This document shows positions 1 to 6,128 of a stretch of 64,000 nt of DNA, in pieces (position 1 is the first letter of the stretch; every line of letters starts with the position of its first letter). The notes beneath the pieces were generated by a model. That model was not told the origin of the DNA. It made no database searches and saw only the letters and a program-made list of their open reading frames with translations. The position numbers were made by a program, and so were the translations under genes. The DNA comes from Phyllobacterium sp. YR531 (GTDB taxonomy: Bacteria > Pseudomonadota > Alphaproteobacteria > Rhizobiales > Rhizobiaceae), in the NCBI RefSeq assembly GCF_000282595.1, contig NZ_AKIZ01000018.1, positions 100,219 to 164,218 of the forward strand, read 5' to 3'.

Positions 1-408
1 GCGCCGTTCACGCCGAGACTGCGCGCGCGCATCACCTCCTCGCCGACGCGGATGCGCGTATCGGCGACGTCCTGGGATGTGGGCAGCGGTTCCCCCTCAG
101 CAGCAGGTGCAGGTGCAACCCAAGTCGGGAGCCCCTGCAGGATCAGCATCCAGGGATCGGCTGTCGGCGACCATGCTGGGTTCGCGCCTGGCGCCGGAAG
201 TTCGGGGTCGGCCGCGAAAGGATAACCCCCATTTGGTCGAGAGAGCTGCAGCGGCCTGATCTTCTCCAAGACCTCTTTGCTTCAGCCGATTGTAGTCTTG
301 TTGATACTCGGGATTACGCCTCAGAAATTCCCAGGCCAGGTCCGGAGCGTCCAATTCATTTACATAGTCATAGGCGGTTGAGATCCGCCATGTGCCTTGC
401 TCCGGCAT
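1..408 (-). CDS. FseA-like ICE excision activator (DUF6499 then DUF2285), +1 frameshift-encoded, C-terminus beyond window edge
   Basis: The frame-0 product starts at 408 and has a DUF6499-type N-terminus (motif DAPDLAWEFLRRNPEYQQDY, residues 20-39). After codon 64 frame 0 becomes low-quality sequence ending at 97, while the +1 frame continues as a sensible protein (AADPELPAPGANPAWSPTAD and on, through WMLILQGLPTWVAPAP) to the window edge. The join is at TCC-TTT-CGC (214-222). In the family, FseA of ICEMlSym(R7A) is made by +1 programmed frameshifting between msi172 and msi171 and activates the excisionase gene rdfS. The linked DUF2285 and XRE genes fit that circuit. I infer a programmed shift rather than decay. 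A one-base sequencing or mutational insertion (AAA for AA at 217-219) is the alternative. Confidence 0.75.
214..222 (-). promoter_or_regulatory. Candidate +1 ribosomal frameshift site TCC-TTT-CGC
   Basis: Codons 63-65 of the frame-0 ORF. tRNA-Phe (GAA anticodon) on TTT can slip forward to TTC, after which GCG-GCC-GAC restores the conserved frame. A GGGGG run lies six bases upstream of TTT, recalling the internal Shine-Dalgarno stimulator of the prfB +1 shift. The triplet series resembles the influenza PA-X site (UCC UUU CGU). The frames are read directly; the function is inferred. Confidence 0.6.
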
Positions 409-537
409 CCTTGGCCTCCCATTGCGTCGCTCAACGCGAGAACTGCAAGCCCCAACGATTCTCGGTTGAGTGGCAATTTGGGAAGCCCGAAGGCGTGTGC
501 GGGTGATGCAAAGTCCGCATCACTGGGATGAAAAAGG

Positions 538-804
538 TTAATGAAAACTGGCTCGTATAAGGTCGCGGAAACCATTGTTGGTCATCCAATGCGCCCTCGC
601 CAGATGGTTTTGGTATACAGCTTCGGCGCGCGACTGATCGGTCTTCGGATCGATGCCGAAGATGATCTTGGCCACTTCTTCCCAAGGCGCGCCTTCGCTT
701 TCCGCATCAAGCAGGCGCAAGTAGGTGGCCAGATGCGCGCGGTCATAGTCAGTGAGCCGCGTATCCGTCGGCGGTTGGTCGAGAAAGTCGGATTTTCCGC
801 TCAT
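538..804 (-). CDS. Stand-alone DUF2285 protein, QseM-like antiactivator
   Basis: An 88-residue acidic protein (LTDYDRAHLATYLRLLDAES near the N-terminus, LARAHWMTNNGFRDLIRASF at the end). The C-terminal pattern matches DUF2285, a winged helix-turn-helix variant. In Mesorhizobium the single-domain DUF2285 protein QseM binds and blocks FseA and TraR, holding the ICE in the chromosome. Start chosen at ATG 804 with a GGTGGGGA-type ribosome site 8 bases upstream; a GTG at 819 is the alternative. It lies between the XRE gene and the FseA-like gene, all on the minus strand. The QseM role is inferred from domain and context. Confidence 0.65.
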   Translation of the reverse strand: MSGKSDFLDQPPTDTRLTDYDRAHLATYLRLLDAESEGAPWEEVAKIIFGIDPKTDQSRAEAVYQNHLARAHWMTNNGFRDLIRASFH

Positions 805-849
805 AGTTAACGTCCCCACCGCGTCATATCCGAAACGGATGGAGTTTGC

Positions 850-865
850 ACGACGGTGATAGCGT
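850..865. promoter_or_regulatory. Degenerate second copy of the XRE-gene operator, upstream of the QseM-like gene
   Basis: ACGACGGTGATAGCGT shares the outer half-site bases with the perfect palindrome at 1198-1214 (ACGAC and ATAG-CGT), with one base missing and a different centre. It sits 46 bases upstream of the QseM-like start. Mesorhizobium QseC uses a strong and a weak operator, so a second imperfect site here is plausible. Confidence 0.4.
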
Positions 866-897
866 AGAAACGGCGGCGCAATGCGGCATTGTTGAGT

Positions 898-1155
898 TCA
901 GGCGCGCCGAGCTGGCCGCAGGCGGTCTTGCCGAACAATCATCACTCCTTCGCCCTGATCGGAGTTGAGGAAGACGATACCGTTCTCCTCAAGCGCTCGG
1001 CGGACCTGGTCGCGCGTCGACTCATGCACGGGGAGCCCGTTCTCGGACTCCACGCGCTTCAGAGCGGTCAACGATACCAGGGCCTTGTCAGCGAGCGTCT
1101 CCTGATTCCAACCAAGTAACGCGCGGGCGGCCCGTGACTGTCGGGCGGTGATCAT
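898..1155 (-). CDS. XRE-family regulator, QseC-like
   Basis: 85 residues starting MITARQSRAARALLGWNQET, with a Cro/C1-type helix-turn-helix (residues about 5-55: SRAARALLGW, then SLTALKRVES as recognition region). The C-terminus VRRALEENGIVFLNSDQGEG is typical of small ICE XRE proteins. Start set at ATG 1155 because AGGAGG lies 9 bases upstream; a longer ORF to 1284 runs through the palindrome and has no ribosome site. In Mesorhizobium, QseC is the XRE protein that sets the expression switch of the antiactivator QseM. Its place directly upstream of a DUF2285 gene supports that role here. Confidence 0.75.
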   Translation of the reverse strand: MITARQSRAARALLGWNQETLADKALVSLTALKRVESENGLPVHESTRDQVRRALEENGIVFLNSDQGEGVMIVRQDRLRPARRA

Positions 1156-1197
1156 GCATGACCACCTCCTACAGTTCGGACTCCGCACGCCACGAAA

Positions 1198-1214
1198 ACG
1201 ACTATAATAGTCGT
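1198..1214. promoter_or_regulatory. Perfect 17-bp palindrome, likely operator of the XRE regulator
   Basis: ACGACTAT-A-ATAGTCGT: two 8-base arms around one central base, 42 bases upstream of the XRE start codon. The centre reads TATTAT on the minus strand and could overlap a -10 box, which would fit autoregulation. Confidence 0.65.
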
Positions 1215-1306
1215 CCTTGACTGGTTTGGCGAGCCGAAAGCTGCTCTTCGACCCGATGCCCGCAGCTTCACCGGGCGAACTCATTCGGTCGCCCTGGGCG
1301 CCGAAG

Positions 1307-1328
1307 GCCCCGGCCTTCCGGCCGGGGC
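1307..1328 (-). terminator. Hairpin downstream of the DUF736 gene
   Basis: GCCCCGGCC-TTCC-GGCCGGGGC, a perfect 9-bp stem with a 4-base loop, 13 bases beyond the DUF736 stop. There is no T-run on either side, so it may be a pause or mRNA-end stabiliser and not a true intrinsic terminator. Confidence 0.4.
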
Positions 1329-1341
1329 ATTGCGCGGGGCC

Positions 1342-1668
1342 TCAGTCGCCGCGCCGCCCGTTGGGGCGGGACCAGATCAGCGAGAAGGTGTCTTCGCCTT
1401 CGTCGTCGAAGAGGTTGGCGTAGATCGGGGCGTTGAAGCTCGGATCGTCTAGCTTGAGGCCCAGATAGTCGCGGCCTTCGTTGGAGCGCTTGGACCAGGC
1501 GGCGCCGATTTCGGCGCGGCCGACCAGGACCCGGTGGCTGGGAGCGTTCTCGCCGGTGGCGCGCTGGTCGGGGACGATGCGCACATTCTTGGCCTGGACG
1601 CTGAGGGTGACGATGTCGCCGGTGAACTCGTTCGAGCCGGTCTTCTTGAAGGTGCCGATGGTCGCCAT
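1342..1668 (-). CDS. DUF736 family protein
   Basis: 108 residues, MATIGTFKKTGSNEFTGDIV at the start and ANLFDDEGEDTFSLIWSRP near the end, the hallmark ends of DUF736. This is a small beta-rich protein found almost only on alphaproteobacterial plasmids and ICEs; its biochemical role is not established. Start at ATG 1668 with GGAG 8 bases upstream; the ORF extends further upstream but that part is low-quality sequence. The gene is a useful marker of ICE backbone. Confidence 0.85.
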   Translation of the reverse strand: MATIGTFKKTGSNEFTGDIVTLSVQAKNVRIVPDQRATGENAPSHRVLVGRAEIGAAWSKRSNEGRDYLGLKLDDPSFNAPIYANLFDDEGEDTFSLIWSRPNGRRGD

Positions 1669-2232
1669 TGTAAGTCTCCGTTTTCCGTTCCCGAGCCCGC
1701 ACCATTGCGGCCTCGATGGCGATCGCTTGGCCGGAGGCGATCGACGGCGCACCCCGAAGGGGCCTGACAGCCAAGGAGGGGCTTTCTTGTCTCGCGAGGA
1801 ATGGCGGCGCAGCCGGCAGGGGAAGAAAGTTTGACGCGGCTGTTGCGTCATAGGCGATCGAGGCGCAGCCGGCCTTCGGCCAGATCAGGCCATTGAAGAG
1901 GCCGTTTGGAGCGGTCGAGGCACGGTCAGATAACGGAGAAGATGGCGGCCGTCCTACATCGGCAAACCGGCGTCACGACATGCTCACCGGCTTCGTCTCC
2001 TCCCGCCAGGCTGACGCTGCTGCATCCTGGCCTTCCGCCGCCACCACGGAGATCCCCGCGCCGGATGTCCGGTGCCCCGCCGAGACATGGGTCTGCCCCT
2101 GCAGCGCTCCAGCGAGGACCGCTTTTCCGGGCCAGCGTGGATCCGCACCGCACGCGCCCATCGCTCCGACATGAGACGATGGGACGACCACGACCACGGC
2201 TGCCCTGATCCTCCTGACGGCGTTGACGAAGA
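1669..2232. other. Gene-free stretch with three GGCGATCG repeats
   Basis: No reading frame here looks like protein. GGCGATCG occurs at 1718-1725, 1736-1743 and 1853-1860, and GGCGCAGCCGG occurs twice (near 1806 and 1861). It holds the upstream region of the DUF736 gene. No relaxase is nearby, so I do not call an origin of transfer. Confidence 0.35.
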
Positions 2233-2676
2233 TCAGGCGCGCGAAAGGTCCCGGCCGGACGGGGCCGGAGCCGCCGCCATTCCCGCGACCCGCACGAAGG
2301 CGGTGATGCCGACCGCGACCGCGCCGATGACGGAGAACATGATCTGCCACGCGTCGGACGGCATGAGGTGCTTCACGATGCCATGGGTGGTATGGAAGCC
2401 GGCGATCGCCGCCGGCGCGACGAAGGCCGCGGCCACGATCAGCTTCAGCCACATGGGCCGGACGAAGGTAATGAGCAGATGCCCGGCGGCGAGCGTGATC
2501 GCCGCCGCGACGGCGCCGACGAGGATGGCGCCAGGAATGCCGGCGCCCGTGCCGTGCGCCCAAGCGCCCGCCGTCACGCCGATGAACGCCGGCAGCGCGA
2601 AGACGGCCAGCGTGAACAGCAGCCAGCAAAGCAGGCCTATCGCCGCGAGGGATGCAAGTATTGCGAGGATGATCAT
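2233..2676 (-). CDS. Hypothetical inner-membrane protein
   Basis: 147 residues with about four hydrophobic segments: residues 1-30, 32-68 (split by a short glycine/proline loop), 75-92 and 110-135. A short hydrophilic tail follows (APAPSGRDLSRA). ATG 2676 is preceded by GGAGG at 8 bases. I recognise no family. The gene sits in the ICE backbone between DUF736 and other small genes and is likely a conserved accessory membrane protein of these elements. Confidence 0.6.
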   Translation of the reverse strand: MIILAILASLAAIGLLCWLLFTLAVFALPAFIGVTAGAWAHGTGAGIPGAILVGAVAAAITLAAGHLLITFVRPMWLKLIVAAAFVAPAAIAGFHTTHGIVKHLMPSDAWQIMFSVIGAVAVGITAFVRVAGMAAAPAPSGRDLSRA

Positions 2677-2817
2677 GGTGGTGGCCTCCGTGTGGACAAG
2701 GTCTGACGGTCGCGCCTTCCACCACCACCACGGCGCGGCTGAAGTATAGCGCAGGAGCGCGCGTGCCGGGAGCGGAAATCGGCGGCGATTTCCGCTCCTG
2801 CGACCGGGTCGCCCCGG

Positions 2818-2985
2818 TCAGGGGGCGAAAGGGTCGATCTCATGGACGATGGCGGCGGTGTCGCCGTCGTATTCGCTGGCGGGCGTGACCGACAGCGTGC
2901 CGTCGCCGGCCTGGAAGATGATGATGGCGGCCATCAGCGTGGTGGCGAGGCTGAAGGCGAAGGCGTGAGCGTCGTTGAGGGACAT
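2818..2985 (-). CDS. Small hypothetical protein with one membrane segment
   Basis: 55 residues, MSLNDAHAFAFSLATTLMAA at the start followed by IIIF, giving a single hydrophobic helix (about residues 8-24). An acidic tail ends in EIDPFAP. Start at ATG 2985 has AGGAG 8 bases upstream; the longer ORF to 3099 has no such site. No family recognised. Confidence 0.5.
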   Translation of the reverse strand: MSLNDAHAFAFSLATTLMAAIIIFQAGDGTLSVTPASEYDGDTAAIVHEIDPFAP

Positions 2986-3209
2986 CGATCCGGCTCCTGT
3001 TCGAGCGGAGGACCATCCCCCGCTGACAGGCGCCCGAAGTGTCGGACTGAGCGCTGCAATCACCGCGTAGGCGTAGCCGCAGCGGCGGCATGCTCGCATA
3101 GCCGACCCTTTATGGGTTGATGGCGTCAGGCGATCAGTCTGACCAAGGATCAGCGCAAATGAAGCGGGGACGGCTTTTCGCGTCAGAGCCGGTCAATGCC
3201 GCGAGACAC

Positions 3210-3788
3210 TCAGTCCAGTTCGATCGTCTTGCCTTGTTCCTTCTCAAGCCGGTTCAGGTACTTGTTCAGGCTGATCGTGACGAAATGCTCCGTGTGAGCG
3301 ACGGCTTCCAGAAAATCGTCGATCTCATTGACCGGCACAGCCATCGTCCAGAGATGTCGGATGATGAGCCGTCCGGGTTCGTCCTTGACTGCGAGCGTGA
3401 GGCGGACGATGTCCGATGCGTCCGTGTGTGCGGCAATCGAATTGCGAAGCGCGATCAGGCGTTCATGGACCTGCTTTCCGTCATCTGACCCCTCATAGAC
3501 CTTTTTGGCGTCGAGCATCGGAATGCCGGGGCCAGAGGACGCATAGCACCGGCAATAGGCCATGATCCCGGCGACGAAGAACGCCTGTTGGCGGAGCGAG
3601 TTTTCCATTTCGCCGAGTTCGACCGGGTGGTCACGCACCCACTCGAAGTTGGTTCGTGCGTTGACGAGGTGCATCAGCATGTGCGTCCACGCCGAAAGAC
3701 GCTCAAATCCGGGGGGATCGAGCGTGAAGCCCTCGGCGAGGATGGGCGCCATATGTGTTTTGTAGTCGTCGTCCGTGATTGTGCTCAT
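3210..3788 (-). CDS. Hypothetical protein with HEPN-type motif
   Basis: 192 residues, predicted mostly helical and soluble. Residues near 120 read ALRNSIAAHTD, which fits the HEPN RNase signature R-polar-x(3-5)-H. HEPN proteins are often RNases in toxin-antitoxin or abortive infection systems, usually beside an MNT nucleotidyltransferase; none is next to this gene. Start ATG 3788 has GGGG 8 bases upstream. The motif is seen; a nuclease role is inference, since some HEPN-fold proteins are not nucleases. Confidence 0.5.
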   Translation of the reverse strand: MSTITDDDYKTHMAPILAEGFTLDPPGFERLSAWTHMLMHLVNARTNFEWVRDHPVELGEMENSLRQQAFFVAGIMAYCRCYASSGPGIPMLDAKKVYEGSDDGKQVHERLIALRNSIAAHTDASDIVRLTLAVKDEPGRLIIRHLWTMAVPVNEIDDFLEAVAHTEHFVTISLNKYLNRLEKEQGKTIELD

Positions 3789-3872
3789 CGAAGCCCCGCC
3801 TTCCGTTCCCTAGGTAAGTAGAAACGCCGTCGGCCGCGTTCCAGTATTGCGCCCGCCTGGTAGGGGCGGCGC

Positions 3873-4796
3873 TCACGCGCCGCCGAACTTCCAGACCGGG
3901 ATGCCGAGCCTCTTGGCCTTGTCGGCGAGGTTGTCGTGGATGCCGGTGCCCGGGAAGTGCATCACGCCCTTGGGCACGATCTCCAGGATCTCGTCATTGC
4001 GCTTGAACGGCGCGGCCCGGCCGTGCTTCGTCCAGTCGGGCGCGAAGCCGATCTGCGGCACATCTCGGTTCTTGGCCCAGAGCGAGGCGATCTTCTCGGC
4101 GCCTTTCGGCGACTTGCCATGGATGAGTACCATGTCGGGATGCTTCTCGTGGACTTGGTCGAGCTTGGCCCAGATCAGCCGGTGGTCGTCATAGTCGAGC
4201 CCGCCGGTGATGACGATCTTCGGGCCCGGCGGCAGGAGCACCTCCTGGTCGGCGCGCTTCTTCGCCATCAGGAAATCGCGGCTGTCGATCATCGCCGAGG
4301 TCAGATTGCGATGGTTGACCTTCGATCCGCTGCGCGGGAGCCAGGGCTTGCCGACATTGCGCTCGTAGTGTTCGGCGGCCTGGTCGCGCATCAGCTCGAA
4401 GGCGTTCTGCCGCTCGATCAGCGTCATGCCCTCCGCGGTCAGGTGCTCCAGTTCGACCGACTTCACCTCGCTGCCGTCCTGTTCGCGCTGCGCCCGCTTC
4501 TGGGCCTGCTCGTTATCGTCCAGTTCCCGGCCGATCCGGTCGGTGGCGCGGTGGAAGACGTTGACGATCGACCAGAGGAGATCGTCGAGGTCGGGTTCGA
4601 GGCGTGTGTCCTCCAGGGTGCCGATCAGGGCGTCGAAGATGTCGGCGACGGCGCCCGCGACCTGGTTGCCGTCGGGCAGAAGCCGCTGGTCAGGCTCGTC
4701 GGCGAAGGGGCGATAGCCGTGGAGCTGCAGTTCGTTGAGGACATGGTTGGTGGGCGAGGATTCGTGGTGCGGTTCGTAGTCGTCGTGATCGCGCAT
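3873..4796 (-). CDS. DUF2493 domain protein
   Basis: 307 residues. The C-terminal third (from about residue 185, KIVITGGLDYDDHRLIWAKL, through HGKSPKGAEKIASLWAK and GVMHFPGTGIHDNLADKAK) is DUF2493, a Rossmann-like SLOG-superfamily fold predicted to bind nucleotide-derived ligands. The N-terminal part is a helical region typical of ICE and plasmid members. Start at ATG 4796 with GGAG 6 bases upstream; two in-frame upstream ATGs would add 14 or more residues. It is frequent beside Toprim and strawberry-notch genes on alphaproteobacterial ICEs, as here. Confidence 0.8.
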   Translation of the reverse strand: MRDHDDYEPHHESSPTNHVLNELQLHGYRPFADEPDQRLLPDGNQVAGAVADIFDALIGTLEDTRLEPDLDDLLWSIVNVFHRATDRIGRELDDNEQAQKRAQREQDGSEVKSVELEHLTAEGMTLIERQNAFELMRDQAAEHYERNVGKPWLPRSGSKVNHRNLTSAMIDSRDFLMAKKRADQEVLLPPGPKIVITGGLDYDDHRLIWAKLDQVHEKHPDMVLIHGKSPKGAEKIASLWAKNRDVPQIGFAPDWTKHGRAAPFKRNDEILEIVPKGVMHFPGTGIHDNLADKAKRLGIPVWKFGGA

Positions 4797-5090
4797 GGGA
4801 TGCTCCGTCGGTTGGACCGCGACCGTCGCGGCCTTCATGGCGACGAAGCCCACGGGCCGGACGGCTGGGCACCCAGAGCGCAAGCGCAGGGCTCGATGGC
4901 TAAGGCCGGCTATTTTGCCTCGCGATGGAAAGGCCCGCAGGGCCGCCGGAAAATAGTCGGCCGCCGCCATTGCCCGGCTGGCCGGCTTGTGGGCCGATCG
5001 CCCTCTCGAAGGCCGAGGCGCGGTCCCACTCCGACGGATCGATGCATCCGCCGAGCACGGCGGCGTCCCGTAGCCCCGTTCTCCTGCCGG

Positions 5091-6128
5091 CTATGCCGCC
5101 AGCGCTATGAAGCGGGCCACGTCCTGCGGCGCGACCTGCAGCCGGGCTTCCGTCCTCAGAGCGTCCAGGCCGAGAGTGCGGAGATCCTCGTTGAAATCGC
5201 CCAGTTCCGGCGAGATGACGATCGCCTCGATCCCGACCCCGTTGGCCCGTTCGATCAGGCTGTCACGCGCACCATCGCCGGCGGGATCATTGTCGCGGAC
5301 GATGTAGAGCCGCCGCAGCGTGTCGGGGAACAGGATGGCGGCGAGATGGGCTGCAGAGAGTGCTGCCAGCATCGGCATGTCGGGCAGGACCTGCCGGAGC
5401 GACAGGACGGTCTCGATGCCTTCTCCGGCCGCCATCACCTCGCCACCCATGCCGAAACGCACAGCGTTGCCGAGAAGATCGCCCATTGCCCGCCTCGGCG
5501 TGTCGATCGGCGCCTTGTCACGGCGGTGGGGATCGAGCCAGGTGCGATGCGCTCCGGTGATCTTGCCGCCGAGGTCGGTGACGGCCGCGACCATCGCCGG
5601 CCAGGTCTCCGTCGGCGAATGCTCGTCGGGGCGATAGTAGCACCGCGGGTGGAAATTCAGGCTTCCGGTTCCGCGCACATCCGTAATGCCGCGTTGCTGC
5701 AGATACGCCTGTACGAGCGTGCCGTGGATCGGCTGCGACATGCGAACCAGTCGGCGCGCCGCTTCGGGCGAGCCATGCGGCGCCGGGCTTTGCCGCTGGT
5801 GCTCACGAGGTTCCAGCTCCGGCAACGGCATCGAGAGGAAGGATCGGGCCTCGTCGGCGACGTCCTTGAAGTCGATCAGGCCGCAGCTTTCGCGGATGAC
5901 GTCGAGGAGGTCGCCATGCTCGCCGGTCGCCGCATCGGTCCATTTGCCGGCTGGTCCTTTCGGCGTGTCCTTGAGCCGGACATACATCGAGCGGCCGGGC
6001 GTGTTGCGCGCGTCGCCCACCAGCCAGTAGCCGCCCTCGCGGCGGCCGCTGGAGAGGTAATGCCGGCACACCGCCTCGGCCTGCCGGCCGAGACTGTGCG
6101 CGAGATCGGAAGCGTCCTGACGTGCCAT
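5091..6128 (-). CDS. Toprim domain protein, primase-like (DUF7146 type)
   Basis: 345 residues. The N-terminal half (GGYWLVGDARNTPGRSMYVR, about residues 32-51) resembles the zinc-ribbon-less primase N-domain of plasmid proteins. The C-terminal half is a Toprim domain: GEGIETVLSLRQ (catalytic Glu) near 245 and YIVRDNDPAGDGARDSL (DxD-like) near 285. Likely acts in priming or replication of the excised element. The start ATG at 6128 overlaps the stop of the strawberry-notch gene (TGATG), so the two are translationally coupled. Confidence 0.8.
   Translation of the reverse strand: MARQDASDLAHSLGRQAEAVCRHYLSSGRREGGYWLVGDARNTPGRSMYVRLKDTPKGPAGKWTDAATGEHGDLLDVIRESCGLIDFKDVADEARSFLSMPLPELEPREHQRQSPAPHGSPEAARRLVRMSQPIHGTLVQAYLQQRGITDVRGTGSLNFHPRCYYRPDEHSPTETWPAMVAAVTDLGGKITGAHRTWLDPHRRDKAPIDTPRRAMGDLLGNAVRFGMGGEVMAAGEGIETVLSLRQVLPDMPMLAALSAAHLAAILFPDTLRRLYIVRDNDPAGDGARDSLIERANGVGIEAIVISPELGDFNEDLRTLGLDALRTEARLQVAPQDVARFIALAA

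Noticed and set aside
97..408. Reading the first gene simply as a 103-residue protein or a pseudogene
   Set aside because: The +1 frame continues as sensible protein, and programmed frameshifting is known for this family and gene context, so I favour that explanation while stating the alternative.
1669..2232. Origin of transfer in the gene-free stretch
   Set aside because: No relaxase gene is nearby and no convincing nic-type inverted repeat was found.
1973..2731. Minus-strand 252-codon frame overlapping the membrane protein gene
   Set aside because: The His/Arg-rich translation is out of frame with the credible membrane protein at 2233-2676, which has a GGAGG ribosome site.
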